The notes below the pieces were generated by a model, which saw only the letters and a list, made by a program, of their open reading frames with translations, was not told the DNA's origin and did not search any database. The translations under genes were made by a program, and so were the position numbers. This document shows, one piece after another, positions 18,149 through 26,707 of a stretch of DNA of 64,000 bases (positions within the stretch are counted from its first letter, which is position 1; each line of letters begins with the position of its first letter). The stretch is from CAZJRQ01 sp964548535 (GTDB lineage Bacteria; Bacillota; Clostridia; Oscillospirales; Ruminococcaceae): assembly GCA_964548535.1 (NCBI GenBank), contig CAZJRQ010000001.1:124001-188000 (forward strand), written 5' to 3'.

Positions 18149-19425
18149 TGAATAATAAGAAAATCATTAAAAACGAACGAACTGGTGATCAATATTCGCT
18201 ATATCACCACACATCTGGACTGGATATTTTAATTTGGGAAATGGACGGTTTTACTACAACCGAAGCTGTTTTTGGCACCAAATATGGCTCAGTAAACAAT
18301 GAGTTTAAAACGCTAGACACTAATGATTTTGTAAAAGTTCCTGACGGAATTGCACACTATCTTGAGCACAAGCTATTTGAAAACGAGGATTGTGATGTTT
18401 TTGAACTTTATGCACAAACTGGTGCATCAGCTAATGCATATACTTCTTTTTGTGAAACAGCGTATACTTTCAGTTGCTCAAATAATTATGAAGAGTCACT
18501 TGAGATACTTCTCAATTTTGTTCAAAAACCATACTTTACAGAGCAGTCTGTAGAAAAAGAACGCGGAATTATTACTCAAGAAATTAAAATGACCAGCGAC
18601 TCACCTGACCGTGCTTGTTTTTTTAACTTGCTTGAGGCACTCTATTTCAATCATCCTGTGAAAATTGACATTGCTGGAACTGTTGAATCAATTCAAGAGA
18701 TTAATGTAGATTTGCTTTATAAATGTTATAATACTTTCTATAACCTTAACAATATGGCTTTATGCATTGCTGGAAATGTTGATGAGGATAAGGTTTTGGA
18801 AATTTGTGATAAATGTCTTATCAGTGCTGAAAACAAAAAGCTTGAAGTCAAATTTCCTGATGAACCTGCTGAGATCGTTAAGCAGAGAGTTTCACAGAAA
18901 TTTACTGTTGGAATACCTATCTTCGGAATTGGAATTAAATGTCCTACATTCACCGGTGACGAAATGGTAAAAATGGAACTAGCTGCTGGAATTATTCTTC
19001 AGATGCTGGTTGGTTCGATGTCGAGTTTGTATAAGGAACTTTTTGATGAAGGACTGATAAATCCTTCTCATTCTATTGAGGTTTTTAATGCTGAGGAGGG
19101 ATTTTTCACTTGCATTTTTAGTGGTGAGTCGAAAAATCCTGACGAAGTATTCAAGCGTTATTTAGATGAAATTGAAAAAGCCAAAATTGATGGTCTAGAT
19201 AAAAGACTATTTGAAATTATCAAAAAAGCAAAATACGGTGGAGTTGTTAGAGGTTTTAATAACGTAGAAAACTGTGCGGATGCAATGTTTAGGAATCATC
19301 TTCAAGGGACTACTGCTTTTGATACTGCAAACATGATTGCGCAAATTACGTTTGAAGATATAACAAACGCTTTTAATGTTTTGTTTGATACGTCAAAAGC
19401 CGCAATATCAATCATTGAAAATTAA
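18148..19425 (+). CDS. yfmH: M16 family peptidase YfmH (catalytic partner)
   Basis: 425 residues. Unlike its neighbour it keeps the zinc motif HYLEH (HxxEH) followed by LFENED, plus the distal glutamate region ERGIITQEIKM. It begins with GTG, with GGAGGTGAT inside the end of the upstream gene, so the pair should be made in equal amounts and probably forms a heterodimer. The pair precedes lgt. Natural substrates are not known from the sequence. Confidence 0.9.
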   Translation: MNNKKIIKNERTGDQYSLYHHTSGLDILIWEMDGFTTTEAVFGTKYGSVNNEFKTLDTNDFVKVPDGIAHYLEHKLFENEDCDVFELYAQTGASANAYTSFCETAYTFSCSNNYEESLEILLNFVQKPYFTEQSVEKERGIITQEIKMTSDSPDRACFFNLLEALYFNHPVKIDIAGTVESIQEINVDLLYKCYNTFYNLNNMALCIAGNVDEDKVLEICDKCLISAENKKLEVKFPDEPAEIVKQRVSQKFTVGIPIFGIGIKCPTFTGDEMVKMELAAGIILQMLVGSMSSLYKELFDEGLINPSHSIEVFNAEEGFFTCIFSGESKNPDEVFKRYLDEIEKAKIDGLDKRLFEIIKKAKYGGVVRGFNNVENCADAMFRNHLQGTTAFDTANMIAQITFEDITNAFNVLFDTSKAAISIIEN

Positions 19426-19443
19426 TTGGAAAGAGGCACTTTT

Positions 19444-20685
19444 ATGACACAAATGATGGGACTGCTTGTAAGCGATGTTAGCAAAGATATACAGGAAAAA
19501 ATTCTTGATAATCCTGATAAAGTGTTTTTTCCTAATCTCGGAAGCGGAGATAATATATTTAAAGAGGGTTTCTCTATAGACAGAGTTCTTTTTAAAATTC
19601 CTGGAACTAATTTTGAAATATACTGGTATGGTTTTTTAATTGCACTTGGTATGCTTTTGGCTATGATTTATGGATTTAAGAGAATGAAGTCGGTTGGTAT
19701 TGATCCTGATAGAGCTATTGACGTGGTGATTGTTGGATTTATTGGTGCAATTTTGAATGCTAGACTTTACTATATTTTATTTAATGATACTACTCCAATC
19801 AGCGAGTTTTTTAGTTTTCGAGATGGTGGACTTGCCATATACGGCGGAATTATAGGTGGAGTTGTATTTGGTGCGATAGTTGCAAAGATTCGAAAAATTA
19901 AGTTTTCTGCTCTTTTAGATATTGTTGGTCCATGCTTTTTTATCGGTCAAGCGATTGGTCGTTGGGGAAATTTTTTCAATCAAGAGGCCTTTGGCGGAAA
20001 CACAAGCATGCCATGGGGAATGATGAGCAGCACTACTATGAATTATAGTGGTTATCATTATGATGACTTGGCGGGACAAGTTTCAGCATATGCACCCGTA
20101 CATCCTTGCTTTTTATATGAATCTATTTGGTGTGTAATTGGATTTTTCATTCTTCATATCTATATGAAGCATCGCAAGTTTGACGGCGAAGTATTTTTAA
20201 TGTACACTGGTTGGTATGGACTTGGAAGATTCTTTATTGAGGCTACTAGAACTGATTCACTTTATCTTGGAAATATTAAGGTTTCACAGCTTGTTGCTGG
20301 TATTTGCTTTGTTGTTTCAATTGTTCTTATTATTATTCTTAGAGGTGTTTTCAGCAGACGTGGTGACTATAAGCTTTATGTTGATACAGATATTTCTAAA
20401 GCTCAACTTGAGGAATATAGTAATTATGATAATGCTCAAAAAGAGAAAAAAGAAATTAAGAGCAAGATAAAGAAAGCAAAAGAAAATGGTGAAAGTTTTA
20501 TCGAGCTTGAAAAAGAATATGACGAAAAATTTGGTAAGTCAGCTAAGAAAAATACCCAAGAACCTATTGAGAAAACTGATGATGAAGATGAAAATTATAC
20601 ATCAATCTTAGATGATGATAATGCTCCTGAAATTGATAACGACGAAAACAAATCTGACGAAAAGGAAGATGATAAAAATGAGTAA
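19444..20685 (+). CDS. lgt: Prolipoprotein diacylglyceryl transferase with a long charged C-terminal tail
   Basis: Transfers diacylglycerol from phosphatidylglycerol to the lipobox cysteine of prelipoproteins in the membrane. The core (about residues 1-300 of 413) has seven hydrophobic segments, the [10 protein letters not shown] start, [12 protein letters not shown], the catalytic [15 protein letters not shown] and [10 protein letters not shown]. The last 110 residues are unusual: Lys/Glu-rich predicted coiled coil, then a very acidic stretch ending DEKEDDKNE. Typical Lgt ends near residue 260-290. The ATG at 19444 has GGAAAGAGG upstream; the longer TTG form at 19426 would place that site inside the gene. 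It overlaps folD by 8 bases. Confidence 0.92.
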   Translation: MTQMMGLLVSDVSKDIQEKILDNPDKVFFPNLGSGDNIFKEGFSIDRVLFKIPGTNFEIYWYGFLIALGMLLAMIYGFKRMKSVGIDPDRAIDVVIVGFIGAILNARLYYILFNDTTPISEFFSFRDGGLAIYGGIIGGVVFGAIVAKIRKIKFSALLDIVGPCFFIGQAIGRWGNFFNQEAFGGNTSMPWGMMSSTTMNYSGYHYDDLAGQVSAYAPVHPCFLYESIWCVIGFFILHIYMKHRKFDGEVFLMYTGWYGLGRFFIEATRTDSLYLGNIKVSQLVAGICFVVSIVLIIILRGVFSRRGDYKLYVDTDISKAQLEEYSNYDNAQKEKKEIKSKIKKAKENGESFIELEKEYDEKFGKSAKKNTQEPIEKTDDEDENYTSILDDDNAPEIDNDENKSDEKEDDKNE

Positions 20686-21532
20686 AATTATTGACGGAAA
20701 AGCTATTTCTGCGAGCGTAAAAGAAAAAATCAAAAACGAAACTACAAAGCTAAAAGAGCAGGGAGTCGAAGTCGGTCTAGCTGTTGTAATTGTCGGTAAC
20801 GATTCTGCCTCACAAGTTTATGTTCGCAATAAGAAAAAAGCTTGTGAGCAAGTTGGTTTTAATTCTTACGAATACGCGCTTCCTGAGCAAACTACTGAAG
20901 ATGAACTGCTTGATTTAATTAATAAATTGAATAGTGACGATAAGGTAAACGGAATTTTGGTTCAGTTGCCGTTGCCTAAACATCTTGATGATAAAGTTAT
21001 TATAAATAATATTTTACCTGAAAAAGATGTAGACGCTTTTCATCCGGTAAATGTAGGAAAGATTATGATTGGAGATTATGATTTTCTTCCTTGCACACCC
21101 GCTGGTGTTATGGAGCTTATCGCTTCAACTGGTACTGATATTTCTGGTAAAGAATGCGTTGTTGTTGGACGTAGTAATATTGTAGGAAAACCTCAGGCTA
21201 TGTTACTCCTTCACAAGAGCGGCACTGTAACTATTTGCCATTCTAAAACAAAGGATTTAAAAGAAGTTTGCAAAAGAGCAGATATACTTGTTGCTGCTGT
21301 TGGTCGTGCAAAAATGATAACTGCTGATTATATTAAAGATGGTGCGGTTGTAATTGATGTCGGGATGAATAGAGATGAAAACGGCAAGCTTTGCGGAGAT
21401 GTTGATTTTGACGATTGCAAGGACAAGGCAGGATATATAACTCCTGTTCCTGGTGGTGTTGGTCCTATGACTATTGCAATGCTAATGCAGAATACTCTTA
21501 CTGCTGCTAAAGTAAAAAATTGTATTCGATAA
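20678..21532 (+). CDS. folD: Bifunctional methylenetetrahydrofolate dehydrogenase / methenyltetrahydrofolate cyclohydrolase
   Basis: Interconverts 5,10-methylene- and 10-formyl-tetrahydrofolate. 284 residues from ATG 20678 ([11 protein letters not shown]). Motifs: [18 protein letters not shown] (catalytic Lys), [39 protein letters not shown] (Rossmann fold) and the C-terminal [14 protein letters not shown]. In many Firmicutes folD lies between nusB and xseA; here it is coupled to lgt and a TsaD paralogue takes that position. Confidence 0.95.
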   Translation: MSKIIDGKAISASVKEKIKNETTKLKEQGVEVGLAVVIVGNDSASQVYVRNKKKACEQVGFNSYEYALPEQTTEDELLDLINKLNSDDKVNGILVQLPLPKHLDDKVIINNILPEKDVDAFHPVNVGKIMIGDYDFLPCTPAGVMELIASTGTDISGKECVVVGRSNIVGKPQAMLLLHKSGTVTICHSKTKDLKEVCKRADILVAAVGRAKMITADYIKDGAVVIDVGMNRDENGKLCGDVDFDDCKDKAGYITPVPGGVGPMTIAMLMQNTLTAAKVKNCIR

Positions 21533-21563
21533 TTTACCAATTGTAAAAAAAGTGTGAATGCTA

Positions 21564-21592
21564 TTTACAATATCTTAGAATTAAGGTATAAT
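21564..21592 (+). promoter_or_regulatory. Sigma-A promoter of rpsO
   Basis: TTTACA (21564-21569), 17-base spacer, TATAAT (21587-21592). About 120 bases before the rpsO start, leaving room for a structured leader. Confidence 0.75.
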
Positions 21593-21602
21593 ATAAACTG
21601 TT

Positions 21603-21700
21603 GTGACTTACAACAATAACCATGCAACAGAATATGGGTTAAGCCTGTAAAGGAAAGTTACCTGCCATATTCTTTTACATCGGTAATAATTTTTGAAAGA
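21603..21700 (+). promoter_or_regulatory. Candidate autoregulatory leader of rpsO
   Basis: AGAATATGG (21629-21637) pairs perfectly with CCATATTCT (21665-21673), enclosing a second hairpin GTAA/TTAC (21647-21661). Ribosomal protein S15 represses its own mRNA through structured leaders in several bacteria, with no single conserved structure. The position between promoter and ribosome site fits that role; binding is inferred. Confidence 0.5.
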
Positions 21701-21710
21701 GGTACAAAAA

Positions 21711-21977
21711 ATGCTAAGAAAAGACGAAAAAACAGCTGTTATTGAAGCTAACAGAACTCATGAAACTGACACAGGTTCTCCAGAGGTACAAATCGCAATT
21801 CTAACAAAGAGAATTAACGATATTACTGGACACCTTAAAGCTCATCCAAAGGATCATCACTCAAGAAGAGGTCTTTTGAAGATGGTTGGTAATAGAAGAA
21901 ATCTTCTTAACTACCTTAAGAAGAAAGATATCGAAAGATACAGAGCTACAATCGAAAAGCTTGGTATTCGTAAGTAA
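21711..21977 (+). CDS. rpsO: 30S ribosomal protein S15
   Basis: 88 residues from the ATG at 21711 ([12 protein letters not shown]), with GAAAGAGGT upstream. S15 motifs are [39 protein letters not shown] and [12 protein letters not shown]. It binds 16S rRNA helices 20-22 early in 30S assembly. An in-frame upstream GTG/ATG-type extension would add residues not found in the family. It precedes pnp, a widely conserved pair. Confidence 0.97.
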   Translation: MLRKDEKTAVIEANRTHETDTGSPEVQIAILTKRINDITGHLKAHPKDHHSRRGLLKMVGNRRNLLNYLKKKDIERYRATIEKLGIRK

Positions 21978-21986
21978 TTTGCGTTC

Positions 21987-22033
21987 AAACACTAAGGCAG
22001 AGGCAATAATTGTCACTGCCTTTTGGTGTTTAT
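21987..22033 (+). terminator. Terminator/attenuator between rpsO and pnp
   Basis: AACACTAAGGCAG pairs with CTGCCTTTTGGTGTT around a 14-base loop, and T-rich sequence follows. It begins 10 bases after the rpsO stop and would limit read-through into pnp. Confidence 0.65.
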
Positions 22034-22058
22034 TTTGATTACTTTTATGAGATTAAAT

Positions 22059-22130
22059 GATGAAGTAATGTTTAGCATTAAACAGAAATCATGAATATCG
22101 TGACGTGTGTTTATTGCTAAATACTTCATC
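22059..22130 (+). promoter_or_regulatory. Long hairpin in the pnp leader
   Basis: GATGAAGTA (22059-22067) pairs with TACTTCATC (22122-22130), and TTTAGC with GCTAAA just inside, enclosing about 35 bases. It ends before the GGAGG of pnp. Enterobacterial pnp is autoregulated through a leader hairpin cut by RNase III. This could be an analogous target, but the mechanism is only inferred. No promoter of its own is obvious. Confidence 0.45.
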
Positions 22131-22170
22131 TTAAACTAAAACGATTTATTAAAATGGAGGAAGTATTTTT

Positions 22171-24285
22171 ATGTTTGAAAATTACAAAAAGTTTGAAACT
22201 ACTTATGCTGGGCGTCCTTTTATTGTTGAAACAGGAAAGGTATGTCAGCTTTCTAACGGCTCTTGTTGGATAAGATATGGTGAAACTGTTGTTATGGCTA
22301 ACGTTACTGCATCTGCTAAACCTAGAGAGGGCATTGACTTTTTCCCTCTTTCTGTAGATTATGAGGAGCGTTTGTACTCAGTAGGTAAAATACCTGGTTC
22401 ATTCATGAAAAGAGAAGGAAAGCCAACTGATAAGGCTATTTTAACTTCAAGAATGGTTGATCGTCCAATAAGACCTCTTTTCCCAAGTGATATGAGAAAT
22501 GACGTTTCTGTTGTTATGACCGTTTTGGCTGTTGATCCTGATTGTTCTCCAGAAATTGCTGGCATGATTGCCACTTCAATTGCTATCTCAATTTCTGATA
22601 TTCCATGGGCTGGACCTATTGCTGGAATCAGTGTTGGTCTTGTTGATGATGAAATTGTTCTTAACCCTACTTTGGAGCAAAGAACAAAGAATCATCTTAA
22701 CCTAACAATTGCTGCTTCAATGGAAAAAATCGTTATGATTGAGGCTGGTGCTGACGAAGTTGACGAAGAAACTATGCTTAATGCAATCGCTAAGGGTCAT
22801 GACGAAATTAAGAACATGATTACATTCATTAATGGTATTGTTTCTGAAATCGGCAAGCCAAAGTTCAGCTTTGAGTCAATGGAGCTTAATCCTGAAATGA
22901 TGAGCGAAATTATGGGCGCTGTTGGTGAGAAGATTAAGTTTGCTCTTGACACTGATGACAAGACAGTTCGTGATGCTAGAATGCAGCCTATAACTGACGA
23001 AATTCTTGAAACTTTCTCAGAAAAATATCCTGAGCTTAATGATAACATCGGTGAAGTTGTTTATAAGCTTCAGAAAAAAATTGTTAGAAATTGGCTATAT
23101 GACGGTAAGCGTGTTGACGGCAGAGGAATTGATGATATCAGACCACTTGCTTCGGAGGTTGGTATGCTTCCTAAGGTGCATGGTTCTGGAATTTTCACTA
23201 GAGGTCAAACTCAGGTTATGACTATTTGTACTTTAGGTCCTGTTAGTGATGCTCAAAAACTTGACGGACTTGACGAAGAAGTTACAAAGAGATATATTCA
23301 TCACTATAATTTCCCTTCATATTCTGTTGGTGAAACTAGACCTTCAAGAGGTCCTGGAAGACGTGAGGTTGGCCATGGTGCATTGGCTGAGAAGGCACTT
23401 GCTCCAGTAATTCCTAGTGTTGAGGACTTCCCATACACTATTAGAATGGTTTCTGAAATTCTTTCATCAAACGGTTCAACTTCACAGGGTTCAATCTGTG
23501 GCTCTACACTTGCTTTGATGGATGCTGGTGTTCCTATTAAGGCCCCTGTAGCTGGAATTTCATGCGGTCTTATTACTAAGGAAGACGGTAACTGGATGAC
23601 TATGGTTGATATTCAGGGACTTGAAGATTTCTACGGCGATATGGACTTTAAGGTTGGTGGTACTAAGAAGGGTATCACTGCTATTCAGGTTGATATCAAA
23701 GTTGATGGACTAACAATGGATATCATTAAGGAAGCTTTTGAAAAGACTAAGAAGGCTAGAAATTACATTCTTGACGATGTAATGCTTAAGGCTATTCCTG
23801 AGCCACGTGCTGAAGTTAATGAGTGGGCTCCTAAAATGCTTTCAACTAAAGTTCCTGTGGACAAGATTCGTGAAGTTATTGGTTCTGGCGGAAAAGTAAT
23901 TCAGAAAATTTCTGCTGAATGTGAAGTTAAAATTGATATTTCAGAAGACGGTAAGGTTTTTGTTTCTGGTATCAACAAGGGAAAATGTGAGCAGGCTATT
24001 TCTATCATAAATACTATTGCTCATGATCCAGAAGTTGGTGCAATTTACAAGGGTAAAGTAGTTCGTATAATGAACTTCGGCGCTTTCGTAGAAATTGCTC
24101 CTGGCAAAGACGGTCTTGTACACATCTCTAAGCTTGATAATTCAAGAGTTGAGAAGGTTGAGGACATCGTTTCTGTTGGTGACGAGATTGTTGTTAAGGT
24201 AATGGAAATTGACGGTCAGGGAAGAATTAATCTTTCAAGAAAAGATGCTCTTGCTGAAATTGAATCTAAAAAAGCTAATTCATAA
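22171..24285 (+). CDS. pnp: Polyribonucleotide nucleotidyltransferase (PNPase)
   Basis: Phosphorolytic 3'-5' exoribonuclease. 704 residues with the family layout: first RNase PH domain (about 10-145), alpha-helical linker, second RNase PH domain with SSNGSTSQGSICGSTLALMDAGVP and the PSRGPGRREVGHG signature, KH domain (VIGSGGKVIQKISAE) and S1 domain (YKGKVVRIMNFGAFVEIAPGKDGLVHIS). TGGAGGAAG lies before the ATG. It follows rpsO as usual. Confidence 0.97.
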   Translation: MFENYKKFETTYAGRPFIVETGKVCQLSNGSCWIRYGETVVMANVTASAKPREGIDFFPLSVDYEERLYSVGKIPGSFMKREGKPTDKAILTSRMVDRPIRPLFPSDMRNDVSVVMTVLAVDPDCSPEIAGMIATSIAISISDIPWAGPIAGISVGLVDDEIVLNPTLEQRTKNHLNLTIAASMEKIVMIEAGADEVDEETMLNAIAKGHDEIKNMITFINGIVSEIGKPKFSFESMELNPEMMSEIMGAVGEKIKFALDTDDKTVRDARMQPITDEILETFSEKYPELNDNIGEVVYKLQKKIVRNWLYDGKRVDGRGIDDIRPLASEVGMLPKVHGSGIFTRGQTQVMTICTLGPVSDAQKLDGLDEEVTKRYIHHYNFPSYSVGETRPSRGPGRREVGHGALAEKALAPVIPSVEDFPYTIRMVSEILSSNGSTSQGSICGSTLALMDAGVPIKAPVAGISCGLITKEDGNWMTMVDIQGLEDFYGDMDFKVGGTKKGITAIQVDIKVDGLTMDIIKEAFEKTKKARNYILDDVMLKAIPEPRAEVNEWAPKMLSTKVPVDKIREVIGSGGKVIQKISAECEVKIDISEDGKVFVSGINKGKCEQAISIINTIAHDPEVGAIYKGKVVRIMNFGAFVEIAPGKDGLVHISKLDNSRVEKVEDIVSVGDEIVVKVMEIDGQGRINLSRKDALAEIESKKANS

Positions 24286-24292
24286 TTATTTT

Positions 24293-24327
24293 ATACCGTG
24301 CCTAAATATTAGGTGCGGTATTTTTTA
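24293..24327 (+). terminator. Terminator after pnp
   Basis: ATACCGTGCCTAA pairs with TTAGGTGCGGTAT (13 bp, two G-U pairs), followed by a run of six T. Confidence 0.85.
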
Positions 24328-24373
24328 TATTCTGGCATATTATAACATACCAGAATTTTCATAATTTTATTCT

Positions 24374-24403
24374 GTATACTAGATGACTGATTTGGTAATA
24401 ATT
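24374..24403 (+). promoter_or_regulatory. Sigma-F type promoter of sigG
   Basis: GTATA (24374-24378), 15-base spacer, GGTAATAATT (24394-24403). The B. subtilis sigma-F consensus is GYATA / GGnnAnAnTR; this matches all fixed positions except the last. sigG is switched on by sigma-F in the forespore of known spore formers, so the location agrees. Confidence 0.6.
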
Positions 24404-24430
24404 ATATTAATCAAATTATTAGGAGTTAGT

Positions 24431-25201
24431 ATGCAGTATAATAAAGTTGAAATAAGCGGAGTTAACACTTCGGAATTAATTGTTTTAAAAGAGGCAGAGA
24501 AAATTGAACTGCTAAAGAAAATGAACGCCGGGGATAAGTATGCAAGAGAACAGTTGATTAATGGCAATTTGCGCCTTGTTTTAAGTGTTCTACAGCGATT
24601 CATAAATCGAGGTGAGTCAGCTGATGATTTGTTTCAGGTAGGCGTTGTTGGCTTAATTAAGGCTATTGATAACTTCGATACCACACTTGATGTAAGATTT
24701 TCTACCTACGCTGTTCCTATGATTATGGGTGAGTTAAGAAGATTTATGCGTGATTATCAGCCGCTAAGAGTTAGCCGTTCTTTACGAGATTTAGCATACA
24801 AAGCAATGCAGGCAAAAGAACTGTTGATTAATAAAAATCAAAAAGAACCTACAATTGATGAAATTGCTGAGCAAGTTGGTGCTAAGCGAAGTGAAATTGT
24901 AACTGCATTAGAATCTATAAGCGATCCTATATCTTTATACGAGCCTGTCTATTCAGACTCTGGTGACTCACTATATCTTTTTGATCAGGTTGGAGATAAT
25001 AATGATGCATCACAGTGGCTTGAAGAACTATCTATAAAAGAGGCTATTAATGATTTACAGCCACGTGAAAAGCGAATTTTATTTTTAAGATTTTTTCAAG
25101 GCAAGACTCAGGTTGAGGTTGCACAGTCGGTTGGTATTTCTCAAGCACAAGTTTCTAGACTTGAAAAGGGTGCTCTAAATAGAATTAAAGGTAAAATTTA
25201 G
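24431..25201 (+). CDS. sigG: RNA polymerase sporulation-specific sigma factor, sigma-G
   Basis: Late forespore sigma factor. 256 residues from the ATG at 24431 (AGGAG upstream). Starts YNKVEISGVNTSEL, the sigma-G hallmark, followed by region 2 (NGNLRLVLSVLQRFINRG, DDLFQVGVVGLIKAIDNFD, FSTYAVPMIMGELRRF), region 3 (RVSRSLRDLAYKA) and the region 4 helix-turn-helix (FFQGKTQVEVAQSVGISQAQVSRLEKGAL). The sigma-E gene and spoIIGA that precede it in many Clostridia are absent; pnp stands there instead. Confidence 0.95.
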   Translation: MQYNKVEISGVNTSELIVLKEAEKIELLKKMNAGDKYAREQLINGNLRLVLSVLQRFINRGESADDLFQVGVVGLIKAIDNFDTTLDVRFSTYAVPMIMGELRRFMRDYQPLRVSRSLRDLAYKAMQAKELLINKNQKEPTIDEIAEQVGAKRSEIVTALESISDPISLYEPVYSDSGDSLYLFDQVGDNNDASQWLEELSIKEAINDLQPREKRILFLRFFQGKTQVEVAQSVGISQAQVSRLEKGALNRIKGKI

Positions 25202-25219
25202 TATAATTCAGCGACGGTT

Positions 25220-25226
25220 TTCGACA
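25220..25226 (-). promoter_or_regulatory. Candidate Spo0A binding site (0A box)
   Basis: The minus strand reads TGTCGAA, a perfect match to the B. subtilis 0A box. It lies 20 bases after sigG and about 90 bases before the -35 of a Spo0A-family gene. A 7-base match can arise by chance; the location raises its interest. Confidence 0.4.
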
Positions 25227-25314
25227 AATATTATAAATATATTAATTGTATTGATATATTTTCTTTGCAAAGTATCCCTAAAAACTAAAAAAACACTTTA
25301 TGTATGATTTGGTA

Positions 25315-25343
25315 TTGAAAACACTCTCTAGTTTTGGTATAAT
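25315..25343 (+). promoter_or_regulatory. Sigma-A promoter of the Spo0A-like gene
   Basis: TTGAAA (25315-25320), 17-base spacer, TATAAT (25338-25343) with a TG extension (TGGTATAAT). It is 30 bases before the start codon. Confidence 0.7.
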
Positions 25344-25373
25344 TATATTGTTGTACTAAAATAGGGGTGGTGT

Positions 25374-26192
25374 GTGATTTTGAAAAACAAAATAAAAGTC
25401 CTTGTTGCTTTAAACAACCAACGATTTTACTCACAATGTATAGAGCGCTTACATTATAAAGGCTTTGATGTGTTTGAATGTAATCCTGATGCTGTATCAA
25501 TTGAAATCAGTGCCATTCATATAAAACCGCATGTTATTATTTTGGACAGTAATTTAATTGAGCGCAATGAGGCTATGACGTTAATAAAAAATCTTAGATT
25601 AATAGACAAAAAACCTATTATAATTAATTTATATTCATATCAAGAACAGACAAAAATCGACCAGCTAGAGAATATTGGCATTACTAAGAGCTATTGTGCA
25701 CCCTTTGACATGAATCAAATCGTAAATGATTTAGACGTTATGTGTCAAAAAGTTCCCATAGATGTTGAAGGCGCTTTTAGCACTATTAACTACAGAATTT
25801 CTGAGATATTAAGTATCTTGAATTTCAATCCATGTATGCAGGGTTATAATTATATAAAAAAACCACTGTTTCTAATAGTGACAACTAACAAAAAATATGT
25901 TTTTTCAAGAGAACTTTATCCATTACTCTCAAAAAAATATGATAAAACTAACATGGCTATTGAACGTGCTATTAGAGTATCTATAGCTACTGCATGGAAA
26001 AAAACTGATGAAAATACGAAATCACTTTTTTTCAATTGTAAATCGCATAAAAGTCTTGACAAACCAACGAATAGTGAATTTATCTCAGAGCTTGCTGAAT
26101 ATATTCGTTCAGAATTTTTTGATTACTGGCCTGATATTGAATATGAACTAAAACGAAACGAAAAACTTCGAGAAAAATTAAATATATTGTAA
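25374..26192 (+). CDS. Spo0A-family response regulator with a degenerate receiver domain
   Basis: 272 residues. The C-terminal third is a clear Spo0A effector domain: MQGYNYIKKPL, ELYPLLSKKYDKTNMAIERAIRVSIATAW (recognition-helix region) and PTNSEFISELAEYIRSE. The N-terminal receiver aligns with Spo0A but lacks key residues: the acidic pocket reads ALNN instead of ADDN, the switch Thr is replaced by Leu and the conserved Lys of KPFD is Ala (CAPFD). The phospho-acceptor Asp in VIILDSN remains. It may be the organism's only Spo0A with altered activation, or a paralogue. GTG start with AGGGGTGG; a TTG two codons on is equally possible. Confidence 0.82.
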   Translation: MILKNKIKVLVALNNQRFYSQCIERLHYKGFDVFECNPDAVSIEISAIHIKPHVIILDSNLIERNEAMTLIKNLRLIDKKPIIINLYSYQEQTKIDQLENIGITKSYCAPFDMNQIVNDLDVMCQKVPIDVEGAFSTINYRISEILSILNFNPCMQGYNYIKKPLFLIVTTNKKYVFSRELYPLLSKKYDKTNMAIERAIRVSIATAWKKTDENTKSLFFNCKSHKSLDKPTNSEFISELAEYIRSEFFDYWPDIEYELKRNEKLREKLNIL

Positions 26193-26240
26193 TTAAACAA
26201 GCTATCTCTTGCATATATTCAATTGCAGGAGGTGGCTTTT

Positions 26241-26531
26241 ATGATTTGTAGTTTTTCAAATTTGAGAAATAAAGAAGTAGTAAACATGCGTACAGGATTG
26301 AAAATTGGATTTGTTGATGATATTGAACTTGATACTGTTACCGGTAACATAATATCCCTTGTAGTATATGGCAGATCAAGAGCATTTGGAATTATGGGCA
26401 GAGATGAAGATATTATCATAAAATGCAAGGATATTGAGCTTGTTGGTGAGGATACAATACTCGTAAAATTCGAGGAAGATACAATATGCACAAAATCAAG
26501 AACTTTTTCTGTGGAAAATTTGTCAAAATAA
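26241..26531 (+). CDS. ylmC/ymxH: YlmC/YmxH family sporulation protein
   Basis: 96 residues, one PRC-barrel-like domain: FSNLRNKEVVNMRTGLKIGFVDDIELDTVTGNIISLVVYG matches the YlmC/YmxH family. B. subtilis ymxH is a sporulation-associated gene of unknown biochemical function. The ATG at 26241 follows GGAGGTGG. The gene is 48 bases after the Spo0A-like gene and probably in its transcript. Confidence 0.85.
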   Translation: MICSFSNLRNKEVVNMRTGLKIGFVDDIELDTVTGNIISLVVYGRSRAFGIMGRDEDIIIKCKDIELVGEDTILVKFEEDTICTKSRTFSVENLSK

Positions 26532-26545
26532 AGCGTTAAAAGGTA

Positions 26546-26574
26546 TTGTACTTTTCTAATATATATGGTATAAT
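26546..26574 (+). promoter_or_regulatory. Sigma-A promoter of rpsB-tsf
   Basis: TTGTAC (26546-26551), 17 bases, TATAAT (26569-26574) with a TG extension. About 130 bases before rpsB. Confidence 0.75.
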
Positions 26575-26590
26575 ATTAGAGCAATTCACA

Positions 26591-26680
26591 CGCATGTGCT
26601 CTTGTGGTGGTTCCTTAATGCAAATTGAGGTGAAAGCAAGTTAAGTCATGCGGAGGATCAATAATCCAGTTTACTGGAAA
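26591..26680 (+). promoter_or_regulatory. Structured leader of rpsB
   Basis: CGCATG (26591-26596) pairs with CATGCG (26647-26652). Inside, TGCT pairs with AGCA and CCTTAA with TTGAGG. A separate CCAGT/ACTGG hairpin follows at 26666-26677. The multi-helix fold between promoter and ribosome site suggests autoregulation by S2, as known for other rpsB leaders; no ligand is proven. Confidence 0.45.
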
Positions 26681-26707
26681 ATAAAAACCAAATAGGAGGT
26701 TACTACA

